Shown here: piece after piece, positions 23,374-33,880 of the stretch
Numbering within the stretch: the first letter of the stretch is position 1
Layout: every line of letters begins with the position of its first letter
Assembly: GCA_019114625.1 (NCBI GenBank)
Contig: DXFD01000060.1
Location: 1 to 48,615, forward strand
Origin: Candidatus Borkfalkia faecigallinarum
Lineage (GTDB): Bacteria > Bacillota > Clostridia > Christensenellales > Borkfalkiaceae
Reading direction: 5' to 3'
Length of the DNA stretch: 48,615 bases
Position numbers and translations under genes: made by a program
The notes under the pieces: generated by a model
What the model saw: the letters and a program-made list of their open reading frames with translations, nothing else
The model's database searches: none
Told to the model about the DNA's origin: nothing

Positions 23374-23406
23374 GTTTTTGATTTTGTTCGGAGAGAGGGT
23401 TGTCGG

Positions 23407-24186
23407 ATGGCTGGAGAAAATGAAAATATTTTTGCCGAACTGAATGAAAAAGTTTTTCCGCGCAAGGTCGTCGACCTGGGCTGGCTGACGATCAACGAGA
23501 GCGTCATCTCCGGCTTTATCGTCGTGGCGCTCATCCTGCTGGCGGCGCTCATCCTGCGGCTGACCATCATCCGCAAATGGAAGACGACGCCGACGGGCGG
23601 GCAGATGTTCCTCGAGTGGCTGGTCACCTTTTTCGACAAGAGCGCGGACGAGCTGACGGAAAATTACAGCGGGCTGATGGGGCCGTACACCTTCGGGGCG
23701 GCGGCGTACATCTGCTGCGGGGTGCTCATCGAGCTGTTCGGCCTGCGCCCGGCGATCGCCGACCTCGGCGCCTGCCTGGCGCTCGCGCTGTGCACCTTCT
23801 TTTTCATCCACGCGCTCGGCTTTGTCAAGAACAAGGGGCGGCGGCTGCTGCATTACGTCAACCCCATCAACATCATCACCGATCTCGCGGTCCCCGTCTC
23901 CATGACCTTCCGTCTGTTCGGCAGTATATTGAGCGGCATGGTCATCATGGAGATGGTCTACATCCTCATTATCACCTTGTTTGAGATGCTGCCCGTGCTC
24001 GGCGTCACCGTCGTTCTGGCGGCGGTCCTGACGCCGCTGTTCACGCTCTTCCACGCGTTTATCCAATCCTACGTCTTTGCTTCGCTGACGCTCACGTTCG
24101 TGCAGGAGGCGATCGAGACGCCGCCCAAAAAGCCCAAGCGCGTCAAAGCCAAAAAAGGTGCGCGCGCGCAGAGCACGGCTGCTTGA
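23407..24186 (+). CDS. atpB: F-type ATP synthase subunit a
   Basis: 259 residues, membrane stator half-channel for the coupling ion. The essential Arg lies in VPVSMTFRLFGSILSG (R169). The last helices read LTPLFTLFHAFIQSYVFASLTLTFVQEA, as in the family. A basic tail of about 20 residues (KKPKRVKAKKGARAQS) is appended after the last helix. GGAGAGAGGG precedes the ATG. First gene of an operon in the standard order a-c-b-delta-alpha-gamma-beta-epsilon; atpI is not visible upstream. Confidence 0.95.
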   Translation: MAGENENIFAELNEKVFPRKVVDLGWLTINESVISGFIVVALILLAALILRLTIIRKWKTTPTGGQMFLEWLVTFFDKSADELTENYSGLMGPYTFGAAAYICCGVLIELFGLRPAIADLGACLALALCTFFFIHALGFVKNKGRRLLHYVNPINIITDLAVPVSMTFRLFGSILSGMVIMEMVYILIITLFEMLPVLGVTVVLAAVLTPLFTLFHAFIQSYVFASLTLTFVQEAIETPPKKPKRVKAKKGARAQSTAA

Positions 24187-24297
24187 AGTGCGCCGCGGCG
24201 GACAAGGTTATGCCGGCGGGGTTGTATAGCCGAAGCTGCGCCGGCAAAATGATACAGTCACTTTTTATAAATACTACTCGAATTTGCGGAGGTACGT

Positions 24298-24588
24298 TTG
24301 ATTATGGAACTTTTGGTCACGATGATCGCGAATTTTCTCGCGGAGGCCGCCGAAGCGGTCGATATGGCGTCGCTGGGCGCCTTCATCGGCGCGGGCATCG
24401 CGGCGTTGACCGGCCTGGGCGCCGGCGTGGGCATGGGCATCGCCACGGGCAAGGCGGTCGAGGCGACTGCGCGCCAGCCGGAAGCGGTGGGGCAGATCCG
24501 CACGATGCTGCTGCTCGGCCTCGCGTTCGCCGAAACGACGGCGATCTACGGCCTGCTGGTCAGCCTGCTGCTGATCTTCGTCGCCTGA
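24298..24588 (+). CDS. atpE: F-type ATP synthase subunit c
   Basis: 96 residues if it starts at TTG 24298 (GGAGG ends 5 bp before) or 94 from the ATG at 24304. It forms the rotor ring. Two helices flank the polar loop ARQPEA; the ion-binding Glu is E79 in [13 protein letters not shown]. The ETT-x2-Y pattern resembles the sodium site of Ilyobacter-type rings (E65, S66, T67, Y70), but the partner Gln32 is Met here (GAGVGMG). So proton coupling is a little more likely, though not certain. The 111-bp gap after atpB contains a GCCGGC dyad and no clear promoter. Confidence 0.94.
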   Translation: MIMELLVTMIANFLAEAAEAVDMASLGAFIGAGIAALTGLGAGVGMGIATGKAVEATARQPEAVGQIRTMLLLGLAFAETTAIYGLLVSLLLIFVA

Positions 24589-24634
24589 TCTCTTTGCGCG
24601 GCACGCGCTGAAATCCACAGGGAAAGGTACTATC

Positions 24635-25165
24635 ATGTTGATGACAATGGCAGAAAGCCGCCTGCTGGCAGTCTCGCTCAGCGAGATCTTTGAGCCGTCC
24701 AGCATCATATTCCATCTGATCGCGCTCGTCATCCTGACGGTGGGCTTATACCTGCTGCTCTTCCGCCCGGTCAAGCGGATGATCAAGCAGCGGCAGGAGA
24801 AGATCCGCAAGATCGAAAAGGAGAATGCGGACCTCAACGAAGAAGTCAAAGAGATGAAGTCCGGCATCGAGCGCGTCCTCACCGATGCGAAGAAGGAGGC
24901 GGCCGCGATCCAGGAGAACGCGGTCAAGGTCGCCAATCAAAAGGCGGACGACATCGTTTCCTCCGCGCGCCGTCAGGCCAAAAATCTGGTCGAGCGCACG
25001 GAACAGGCGATGGAGGAAGAGTACCGCAAGCTGCAGGAGGACATCGAGGGGCAGATCGCCGACGTTTCGTTGGCGGTGGCGCAGAAGGTGCTCGCCCGCG
25101 AGATCACGCCCGAGGACGACAAAAAGCTGATCGAAGACTGCCTCGCGCAATGGAGCAAGGACTGA
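24635..25165 (+). CDS. atpF: F-type ATP synthase subunit b
   Basis: 176 residues, peripheral stalk. One membrane helix (IIFHLIALVILTVGLYLLLF, about 24-43), then a long charged coiled coil (EKIRKIEKENADLNEEVKEM and on) and a C-terminal segment IADVSLAVAQKVLAREITPEDDKKLIEDCL that normally meets delta. A single b gene implies a homodimer. AAAGG precedes the ATG. Only 4 bp separate it from the very short delta gene; there is no b-delta fusion that would supply the missing delta domain. Confidence 0.94.
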   Translation: MLMTMAESRLLAVSLSEIFEPSSIIFHLIALVILTVGLYLLLFRPVKRMIKQRQEKIRKIEKENADLNEEVKEMKSGIERVLTDAKKEAAAIQENAVKVANQKADDIVSSARRQAKNLVERTEQAMEEEYRKLQEDIEGQIADVSLAVAQKVLAREITPEDDKKLIEDCLAQWSKD

Positions 25166-25169
25166 ATCT

Positions 25170-25388
25170 ATGGATAAGCAAAGAGCGGAGGCGAGGGTCG
25201 TCCTCGCCAGAGAGCCGGACACGGAGCTTTCGGAAAAGATCTCCGCGTTTTTGAGCGCCCACGGCTGCGCGGGCGCGCGGTACACGATCGACCCGGACAT
25301 CCTCGGCGGCATCGTCATCTATATCGGCGACAAGATTTTTGACGGCTCCGTGCGGAGCCGGCTGGAGAACATCAAGCAGTCGCTTTGA
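25170..25388 (+). CDS. atpH: truncated F-type ATP synthase subunit delta
   Basis: Only 72 residues where delta/OSCP usually has about 175-185. The visible part is the C-terminal domain: DPDILGGIVIYIGDKIFDGSVRSRLENIKQ (residues 41-70) matches the end of delta, which binds the b dimer. The N-terminal helical bundle of about 105 residues, which holds the alpha N termini, is absent: the start lies 4 bp after atpF, so there is no room for it and no frameshift remnant upstream. The gene is flanked by intact subunits, so it looks fixed rather than recently broken. How F1 is then clamped to the stalk is unclear. Confidence 0.85.
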   Translation: MDKQRAEARVVLAREPDTELSEKISAFLSAHGCAGARYTIDPDILGGIVIYIGDKIFDGSVRSRLENIKQSL

Positions 25389-25409
25389 TGTTCCGCGTAC
25401 AGGAGAAGT

Positions 25410-26963
25410 ATGATCGACGTCAATGCAATCGGAAAAGACCTGCTCGAAAAGCTGGATTCGGTGCGCAGCGTCCGCGACGAGCGCTCTTGCGGCAGGATCG
25501 TCTATGCGGGCGACGGCATCGTCCGCATCGCGGGCCTGAGCGATGTAAAATACAACGAACTTCTGGAGATCCGCGGCGGCTATCACGCGCTCGCGCTCAA
25601 CCTCGAAAAGACGTGCGTCGGCGCCGTCCTCCTCTCGGGGGAGGAAAAAGTCGGCTGCGGCGACCTCGTCTATTCGACGGGTGCGACGGTGCAGATGCGG
25701 GTGGGGGAAGAGCTGCTCGGCCGCGTCGTCGACCCGCTCGGCGACCCGCTCGACGGGCTCGCGGTGCTGACCGGGAACGAATTTCGCCCGGTCGAATTCC
25801 CGGCTCCCTCCATCATGGACCGCGCCAAAGTCAACAAACCGCTGCAGACGGGCATCCTCGCCATCGACAGCATGATCCCGATCGGCCGCGGCCAGCGCGA
25901 ACTGATCATCGGCGACCGGCAGACGGGCAAGACCGCCATCGCCGTCGACACCATCCTCAACCAGCGGGGGCAGGATGTCGTCTGCATCTATGTCGCCATC
26001 GGCCAGAAGGCGTCCTCGCTCGCCAAGACGGTCAACACCCTCCGCAACGAAGGGGCGATGGAATATACCTGCGTCGTCTCCTCCACGGCGGACGACCCCG
26101 TCCCGCTGCAATATTTGGCGCCGTACAGCGGCTGCGCCCTCGCCGAGTACTTCATGTACCAAGGGAAGGACGTGCTCATCGTCTATGACGACCTGTCCAA
26201 GCACGCCGTCGCCTACCGCACGATGAGCCTGCTGCTCAAGCGCCCCGCCGGCCGCGAGGCGTACCCCGGCGACGTATTCTATCTGCATTCCCGTCTGCTC
26301 GAGCGCGCGGCGAAGCTCAGCCCCGAAAAGGGCGGCGGCTCGATCACGGCGCTCCCGATCGTCGAGACGCTGGCGGGGGATATTTCCGCCTATATCCCGA
26401 CGAACGTCATCTCCATCACGGACGGGCAGATCTATCTCGAAAGCGAGCTGTTCAACAGCGGCGTGCGCCCGGCGGTCAACGTCGGCCTGTCCGTGTCCCG
26501 CGTGGGCGGCAGCGCGCAGCGCGCGGCCATCCGCCAGATCTCCGGCCAGCTGCGCGTCAACCTCGCCCAGTACCGCGAGCTCGCGATCTTCATGCAGTTC
26601 GGTTCCGACCTCGACGCCGCGACGGCCAAGACGCTCAGCCGCGGCGCGAAGATGACGGACGCCCTCAAACAGCGGCAGTACCGCAACTATTCGGTGCGGG
26701 ACATGGTCATCCTCCTCACCGTCTCGCAGAGCGAGCTCGTCGACAAAGTCCCCGAGCGGCGCATGACCGCCTTTATCGAGGGGCTGCCCGACTATATCCG
26801 CGTCAACCACGCGCAGCTGCTCGAAGAGCTGGACCCGGACAGCAAGCTGACGGACGAGATGCGCGGGAAGATCCTCGCGGCGGCCGCCGAGTACGTCGAC
26901 TGTTCGGTCGGCGCGGCGGAGAGCGCGGCGTCCGAGCCCGCCGCACAGACGGAGGCGGGCTGA
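25410..26963 (+). CDS. atpA: F-type ATP synthase subunit alpha
   Basis: 517 residues. Non-catalytic nucleotide site with Walker A GDRQTGKT, and the arginine finger region [10 protein letters not shown]. The N-terminal helix [18 protein letters not shown], which would contact delta, is present but shorter in its delta-binding stretch than in Bacillus. A low-complexity tail ([16 protein letters not shown]) extends beyond the family end. CAGGAG sits 5-10 bp before the ATG. Second start of atpG follows the stop by one base. Confidence 0.96.
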   Translation: MIDVNAIGKDLLEKLDSVRSVRDERSCGRIVYAGDGIVRIAGLSDVKYNELLEIRGGYHALALNLEKTCVGAVLLSGEEKVGCGDLVYSTGATVQMRVGEELLGRVVDPLGDPLDGLAVLTGNEFRPVEFPAPSIMDRAKVNKPLQTGILAIDSMIPIGRGQRELIIGDRQTGKTAIAVDTILNQRGQDVVCIYVAIGQKASSLAKTVNTLRNEGAMEYTCVVSSTADDPVPLQYLAPYSGCALAEYFMYQGKDVLIVYDDLSKHAVAYRTMSLLLKRPAGREAYPGDVFYLHSRLLERAAKLSPEKGGGSITALPIVETLAGDISAYIPTNVISITDGQIYLESELFNSGVRPAVNVGLSVSRVGGSAQRAAIRQISGQLRVNLAQYRELAIFMQFGSDLDAATAKTLSRGAKMTDALKQRQYRNYSVRDMVILLTVSQSELVDKVPERRMTAFIEGLPDYIRVNHAQLLEELDPDSKLTDEMRGKILAAAAEYVDCSVGAAESAASEPAAQTEAG

Positions 26964-26964
26964 T

Positions 26965-29245
<2,281 letters not shown>

Positions 29246-29267
29246 CCCGTTCGGGCAGGAGGGCGCC

Positions 29268-29684
29268 GTGCGTACATTCTTTCTCGAGATCATCACCCCG
29301 GAAAAGACCTTTTTCCGCTGCGAAGTGGAGAGCATCCATATCCCGTCGGTCGGCGGCAGCTGTACCGTCATGGCGGGCCACCAGCCCATGGTGTTCGCCG
29401 TCGAGCCGGGGACGATCCGCATCACGGCGGACGGTAAGACGCGCGAAGCGTTCATGAGCGAGGGCTTTATCGAGGTCCGCCCCGACGAGACGATTGCCTT
29501 TTCGCAGGCGGTCGAGTGGCCGGAGGACATCAACGAGCGCCGCGCCGTCGACGCGAAGGAACGGGCGGAGGAGCAGCTGCGCCGCAACCGCAGCGCCGCG
29601 GAGTACCGCCTCAACCGCGTCGCGCTCGCGCGCGCGTTTGCCCGCCTGAAGGTCAAGCATCACAACTATATGTCCGGGAACTGA
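29268..29684 (+). CDS. atpC: F-type ATP synthase subunit epsilon
   Basis: 138 residues. N-terminal beta sandwich (FFLEIITPEKTFFRCEVESIHIPSVGGSCTVMAGHQPMV) that contacts the c ring, then a helical hairpin (DAKERAEEQLRRNRSAAEYRLNRVALARAFARLK) able to inhibit ATP hydrolysis. GTG start at 29268 with AGGAGGG upstream. Last gene of the operon, followed by a terminator. Confidence 0.93.
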   Translation: MRTFFLEIITPEKTFFRCEVESIHIPSVGGSCTVMAGHQPMVFAVEPGTIRITADGKTREAFMSEGFIEVRPDETIAFSQAVEWPEDINERRAVDAKERAEEQLRRNRSAAEYRLNRVALARAFARLKVKHHNYMSGN

Positions 29685-29687
29685 CGC

Positions 29688-29720
29688 AAAGGCGGGGCCG
29701 TTCGGCTCCGCCTTTCGCTT
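29688..29720 (+). terminator. terminator of the ATP synthase operon
   Basis: AAAGGCGGGGCC / GGCTCCGCCTTT, a 12-pair stem with one G-U, loop GTTC, short T-rich tail. The rest of the 29685-29974 gap is a GC-rich stretch without a gene, then the promoter at 29898. Confidence 0.82.
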
Positions 29721-29897
29721 TGGCTCCGTGCTTTTGACAGAGATTCGTGTTTTGATAGGGCTCCGCCCTTCGATTCGGCTTGGATGCAACTTCGCGCAGG
29801 GCGGTGCCGCGCCCGTGCGGACCGCCCGCGCGGGAATGCCGCTTTCGCCGCTTCCGCGCGGAATAGCCGCAGGGCGGCGGATTTGCGGGCGAATGAT

Positions 29898-29926
29898 TTG
29901 ACAAAACGCCCGTTCCGCTTTATAAT
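29898..29926 (+). promoter_or_regulatory. promoter of the hydratase gene
   Basis: TTGACA at 29898-29903, 17-bp spacer, TATAAT at 29921-29926. Confidence 0.88.
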
Positions 29927-29974
29927 AGTATCATACCCATTTTCATTTTTAGCGTATATAAAGGAGATTCGGCA

Positions 29975-32203
29975 ATGATCAAACTCATCCGCGGCGGCTG
30001 CTATTACATGGGCGGCGCGCTCGTCAAAGAAAGCCAGTCGTTCCTGACGGCTGACCAGAAGGCTGCGGCCCGCAAGGGGACGATGGCCTACCGCATCCTG
30101 CACGCGCACAACCGCGGGACGGAAGAGGACCTCAAACTCAAATTTGACGCGATCGCCTCGCACGACATCACCTACGTCGGTATCATCCAGACGGCGAAGG
30201 CGAGCGGGCTGAAGGAGTTCCCGCTCTCGTACACGCTCACAAACTGCCACAATTCGCTTTGCGCGGTCGGCGGCACCATCAACGAGGACGACCATGTGTT
30301 CGGCCTTTCCGCCGCCAAAAAATACGGAGCCAACTTCGTTCCGCCGCACATCGCGGTCATCCATCAATACATGCGCGAGGTCGAGGCGCGCGTCGGCCGC
30401 ATGATCCTCGGCAGCGACTCGCATACCCGCTACGGCGCGCTCGGCACGCTGGCGGTCGGCGAGGGCGGCCCGGAGCTGGTCAAGCAGATCCTCAATAAGA
30501 CGTACGACATCAAGCGCCCGGAGACGGTCGCCGTCTACCTGCGCGGCAACCTGAAAAAGGGCGTCGGCCCGCAGGACGTCGCCATCGCCCTGTGCGGCGC
30601 CGTGTTCAAGAACGGCTTTGTCAAGAACAAGATCCTCGAATTTGTCGGGCCCGGCATCAAGAACCTCTCCATGGACTACCGCAACGGCATCGACGTGATG
30701 ACCACGGAGACCGCCTGCCTTTCCTCCATCTGGGAGACGGACGAAAAGACGCGCGAATATTACAAGACCCACGGCCGCGAGCAGGATTATCGGGAACTGC
30801 ATCCCGACGAGCCCGCCTACTACGACTGCGGCATCACGGTCAACCTCAGTTCCATCGAGCCGATGATCGCGCTTCCCTTCCACCCGAGCAACGCGTTCAC
30901 GATCCGCGAACTGCTGGCGCACCCGCAGGAGATCCTCGCCGAAGTCGAGGCGGCGGGCCGCAAGCTGCGCGGCGACGACAAGTTCACGCTGACGGACAAG
31001 ATCCGCGACGGCGCGCTGTACGTCGACCAGGGCGTGATCGCGGGCTGCGCGGGCGGTATGTACGAGAATATCGCCGAGGCGTATGAGATCCTGAAGGGCG
31101 GTTCCACGGGCGCGGGCGAGTTCTCTCTCAACGTCTATCCGTCCAGCCAGCCCGTCTACAAGGCGCTCGTCGACAACGGCTATATCGGCGGCCTCATGGA
31201 TGCGGGCGTCGTCGTCAAGACGGCGTTCTGCGGCCCTTGCTTCGGCGCGGGCGACGTCCCCGCCAACAACGGCCTGTCCATCCGCCACACCACCCGCAAC
31301 TTCGAGAGCCGCGAGGGCAGCAAGCCCGCGCAGGGCCAGCTCGCGTCGGTCGCCCTGATGGACGCGCGCTCGATCGCGGCGACGGCCGCCAACGGCGGCA
31401 GGCTGACGCCCGCGACCGAAGTCGAATACACCAAAAAGATCAAAAAATACTTCTTCGACGGGGAGATCTACCGCAAGCGCGTCTATCACGGTGCGGGCGA
31501 CGCGCACCCCGACGCGGAGCTCAAATACGGCCCGAACATCGCGGACTGGCCGGAGATGATCCCGCTCGGGCAGAACGTGCTGATCAAGGCGGTCAGCGTC
31601 ATCACCGATCCCGTCACGACCACGGACGAGCTCATCCCCTCGGGCGAGACTTCGTCCTATCGCTCCAACCCGATGAAGCTGGCGGAATTTGCGCTCTCGC
31701 GCAAGGATCCCGGCTACGTCGGCAGGGCGAAAGCGGTCAAGGCGGATGAGGACGCGCGCCGCGCGACGGGCGAACTCCCGGAAAGCGTCCTGCGCGAAGT
31801 CGAGCCGCTGCATATCCGCCGGGAGGGCACGATCTACGGCAGCTGCGTCGTGGCGGTCAAGCCGGGCGACGGTTCCGCGCGCGAGCAGGCGGCGTCCTGC
31901 CAGCGCGTGTTGGGCGGCATCGCCAACATCGCGGAGGAATACGCGACCAAGCGCTATCGCAGCAACCTGATCAACTGGGGCATGCTGCCCTTCACGGCGA
32001 AGAAGCTGCGCCTCTCCCTCGGCGACTACATCTACGTCGAGGACATCGCGAAATACGTCGCGGAGGGCGCGGAGAGCGTCCCCGCCAAGCTGCTCAGCGG
32101 CAAGAGCGTCAAGGAGATCACGCTCCAACTCGGTTCGCTGACGCCGGGCGAGCGCAGCATCATCCTCAAGGGCTGCCTCATCAATTTCAACGCCGCGAAA
32201 TAA
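29975..32203 (+). CDS. aconitase-family hydratase (YbhJ-like)
   Basis: 742 residues. An aconitase-superfamily [4Fe-4S] lyase of the YbhJ-like type rather than AcnA or LeuC. The cluster Cys are C358 (AGCAGG), C419 and C422 (FCGPCFG), matching the CxxC plus distant Cys of aconitase. The early segment GSDSHTRYGALGTLAVGEGGPE is the aconitase His/substrate loop; the swivel domain is fused at the C terminus (about 560-742; NLINWGMLPFT). The true substrate is unknown; no isocitrate or citrate gene is adjacent. AAAGGAG precedes the ATG. It is transcribed alone from its own promoter and may depend on SmsCB for its cluster. Confidence 0.86.
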   Translation: MIKLIRGGCYYMGGALVKESQSFLTADQKAAARKGTMAYRILHAHNRGTEEDLKLKFDAIASHDITYVGIIQTAKASGLKEFPLSYTLTNCHNSLCAVGGTINEDDHVFGLSAAKKYGANFVPPHIAVIHQYMREVEARVGRMILGSDSHTRYGALGTLAVGEGGPELVKQILNKTYDIKRPETVAVYLRGNLKKGVGPQDVAIALCGAVFKNGFVKNKILEFVGPGIKNLSMDYRNGIDVMTTETACLSSIWETDEKTREYYKTHGREQDYRELHPDEPAYYDCGITVNLSSIEPMIALPFHPSNAFTIRELLAHPQEILAEVEAAGRKLRGDDKFTLTDKIRDGALYVDQGVIAGCAGGMYENIAEAYEILKGGSTGAGEFSLNVYPSSQPVYKALVDNGYIGGLMDAGVVVKTAFCGPCFGAGDVPANNGLSIRHTTRNFESREGSKPAQGQLASVALMDARSIAATAANGGRLTPATEVEYTKKIKKYFFDGEIYRKRVYHGAGDAHPDAELKYGPNIADWPEMIPLGQNVLIKAVSVITDPVTTTDELIPSGETSSYRSNPMKLAEFALSRKDPGYVGRAKAVKADEDARRATGELPESVLREVEPLHIRREGTIYGSCVVAVKPGDGSAREQAASCQRVLGGIANIAEEYATKRYRSNLINWGMLPFTAKKLRLSLGDYIYVEDIAKYVAEGAESVPAKLLSGKSVKEITLQLGSLTPGERSIILKGCLINFNAAK

Positions 32204-32213
32204 CGGCACGGAA

Positions 32214-32246
32214 AGAAAAGAACGCCTCTTCGGGCGTTTCTTTTCA
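32214..32246 (+). terminator. terminator of the hydratase gene
   Basis: GAAAAGAACGCC pairs with GGCGTTTCTTTTC apart from one bulged T; T-rich 3' arm. Confidence 0.75.
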
Positions 32247-32278
32247 TATACGGTCTGCAACGAAAGGAGGAGGGGACC

Positions 32279-33127
32279 ATGCTCTCGCTGAAAGAGTATA
32301 AAGAGATCATCGACCTGAACTATCGGCCGCGCCCCGCCGCGGAACTGACCGAGGAGGAGAAGAGCGTCATCTGCGACGAGATGCTCGGCGTCCTTTTGGA
32401 AGAGCGCAACGAGATCGCCGCCTTCAGCTATCCCTACCGGGTCAAGCGCGACCTGATCTGGGGGTATCTGAACGAGCGGATGCCGAACCCGGTCTCCTCC
32501 CGTTTTTTGGAGATCCAGGACAAGCTGTTCCGCGCCGAGAGCGTCGAGCGGGGCGTCGTGGACGTCTCTTCCCTCGATTACAGGGAGGGCATCGCGCTCT
32601 GGCAGGGCGACATCACCCGCCTGAACGCGGACGCGATCGTCAACGCGGCCAACAACTCGCTGCTCGGCTGCTTCATCCCGCACCACAAGTGCATCGACAA
32701 CGTCATCCATTCCCGCGCCGGCGTGCAGGTGCGGCTGGACTGCTCGAAGATCATGGGCGCGCAGGGGGAGGCGGAACCCTCCGGCTGCGCGAAGATCACC
32801 CTCGCCTATAACCTGCCCTCCAAATACATTCTGCACACGGTCGGGCCGATGGTGGGGGTGCGCGTGACGGACGAGGACCGCCGCGTGCTGCGCAACTGCT
32901 ACATTTCCTGCCTCAACCTCGCGCGGGAGATGGGGCTGCACACCGTCGCCTTCTGCTGCATCTCGACGGGCATCTTCGGTTTTCCCGGGGACGAAGCCGC
33001 GGCGATCGCCGTCGGCGCCGTCAAGGGCTGGCTGCTCGAGGCGGGCGGCTGCGATATGCGGGTGGTGTTCGACGTATATCTGGACAGAGATCTCGCGATC
33101 TACCGCGACGTGCTGACGAACACCTGA
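32279..33127 (+). CDS. zinc-type macrodomain protein (ADP-ribose hydrolase)
   Basis: 282 residues. An N-terminal helical part of about 100 residues precedes the macrodomain: GDITRLNADAIVNAANNSLLG, then FIPHHKCIDNVIHSRAGVQVRLDC, the Cys/His cluster that marks zinc macrodomains, and AFCCISTGIFGFP. These enzymes remove ADP-ribose from proteins. In many Firmicutes and fungi the relative sits beside a SirTM sirtuin and lipoyl carrier; no such partner is here. AAAGGAGGAGGGG precedes the ATG. It follows the hydratase gene by 75 bp beyond a leaky terminator, so it may be expressed by readthrough. Confidence 0.88.
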   Translation: MLSLKEYKEIIDLNYRPRPAAELTEEEKSVICDEMLGVLLEERNEIAAFSYPYRVKRDLIWGYLNERMPNPVSSRFLEIQDKLFRAESVERGVVDVSSLDYREGIALWQGDITRLNADAIVNAANNSLLGCFIPHHKCIDNVIHSRAGVQVRLDCSKIMGAQGEAEPSGCAKITLAYNLPSKYILHTVGPMVGVRVTDEDRRVLRNCYISCLNLAREMGLHTVAFCCISTGIFGFPGDEAAAIAVGAVKGWLLEAGGCDMRVVFDVYLDRDLAIYRDVLTNT

Positions 33128-33348
33128 CGGCCCCGCCGCAGGGCGGGGCGCAGCCGCGGCAGGTTCGGAAGGACGCGCACGGGCGGGCGGTGCGGAAAGG
33201 CTCCCGCCGCGACGGCGGGCGGACGGGCGGGCGAAAAGGCCTCCCGCTCATAACTTTCGGCGATGAGCACGGCCGCGCACAGACAGACGGCAATGGCGGC
33301 AAACAGTACGATCTTGCGGAACATACCCATATTTTGCCGCGTTTGCAT
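33100..33348 (-). CDS. doubtful small membrane protein
   Basis: 82 codons on the minus strand. From the internal Met at 33324 it reads MFRKIVLFAAIAVCLCAAVL, a plausible membrane helix; the rest is Pro/Arg-rich and low complexity. There is no Shine-Dalgarno site, its end overlaps the macrodomain gene by 28 bp in the convergent sense, and the start sits beside boundary element C. It is listed because 33128-33596 holds no other candidate gene. Confidence 0.22.
   Translation of the reverse strand: MQTRQNMGMFRKIVLFAAIAVCLCAAVLIAESYEREAFSPARPPAVAAGAFPHRPPVRVLPNLPRLRPALRRGRQVFVSTSR
33130..33149. other. GC hairpin after the macrodomain gene
   Basis: Perfect GCCCCGCC / GGCGGGGC stem with GCAG loop, 3 bp after the stop, without a T-run. 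It may protect the 3' end of the mRNA. Confidence 0.5.
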
Positions 33349-33370
33349 AGAACTATGCGTGACATAATCC
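33343..33370 (+). repeat. palindromic boundary element, copy C
   Basis: Contains the perfect dyad GCATAG-AA-CTATGC (33345-33358) followed by GTGACATAAT. Related to copies A, B and D by TTTGC-x2-AG(T/A)ACT and GACATAA. Confidence 0.6.
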
Positions 33371-33452
33371 GTCGATAAACGGGGATATGGAAACCGCGCC
33401 GCAACTCGCTCCGTATCTCGCTTCGGCGCGCGATTTTTCTGCGCGCGTTCGC

Positions 33453-33481
33453 TTGCTTTTTGCCGAAAAAAAGATTATAAT
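33453..33481 (+). promoter_or_regulatory. promoter of the TM1266-ABC operon
   Basis: TTGCTT at 33453-33458, 17-bp spacer, TATAAT at 33476-33481, giving a leader of about 110 nt. Confidence 0.75.
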
Positions 33482-33487
33482 CGATGG

Positions 33488-33596
33488 CAGAAATTCAACA
33501 GACCTGAATCGGAGGGTCCGCCCGACGGTAAAGGACGACATACGGCCGCCGCGCGGCCTTTGCCTCCTTTTGCCGTGGGCATCGGGAGGTTTTTTT
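33488..33596 (+). promoter_or_regulatory. candidate riboswitch or attenuator leader
   Basis: Just before the ATG, CCTCC (33563-33567) pairs with GGAGG (33585-33589) around an inner TGCC-GTG-GGCA stem, followed by seven T and the ATG at 33597. The GGAGG is also the ribosome site. Upstream GGAGGG (33511-33516) can pair with the same CCTCC, giving an alternative fold. A separate GGCCGC-CGC-GCGGCC hairpin lies between. I recognise no known riboswitch class in it. Confidence 0.6.
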
Positions 33597-33845
33597 ATGT
33601 CGGAAAACAGAGTAGCTGTCGTCAGCGTGATCGTCGAGAACACGGAACACACGGATCGGCTGAACGAGGTCCTGCACGAATACGGGCGGTATATCATCGG
33701 CCGTATGGGGATCCCGTACCGCGCGAAGGACATCTCCGTGCTTTCCGTCGTAATGGACGCCCCGCAGGAAGCGATCAATGCGCTGACCGGCAAGTTGGGC
33801 ATGATCGAGGGCGTCAGCGCCAAGACGCTCTTTTCCAAATTCTGA
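33597..33845 (+). CDS. TM1266-family ACT-like regulator
   Basis: 82 residues. It matches the TM1266 family, annotated as iron-only hydrogenase system regulator: RVAVVSVIVENTEHTDRLNEVLHEYG, IIGRMGIPYRAKDISVLSVVMDAP, and GKLGMIEGVSAKTLFSK. The fold is a ferredoxin-like ACT/NikR-C domain; no DNA-binding domain is attached. Elsewhere the gene sits beside hydE/F/G, but no hydrogenase maturase is in this window; here it leads an ABC importer operon. The start is fixed by GGAGG 7 bp upstream. Its leader is a candidate attenuator. Confidence 0.88.
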   Translation: MSENRVAVVSVIVENTEHTDRLNEVLHEYGRYIIGRMGIPYRAKDISVLSVVMDAPQEAINALTGKLGMIEGVSAKTLFSKF

Positions 33846-33880
33846 TCGGCCTGGCGAAAAATCATAAGGAGCAATAGGTT

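Noticed and set aside
29666-32941. 1,091-codon minus-strand open frame opposite the hydratase and macrodomain genes
   Set aside because: Same artefact; spans several intergenic signals and has no recognisable domain.
33021-33404. 127-codon minus-strand frame overlapping the macrodomain gene end
   Set aside because: Cys/Pro/Arg-rich shadow sequence without ribosome site; it overlaps the macrodomain coding region by about 100 bp.
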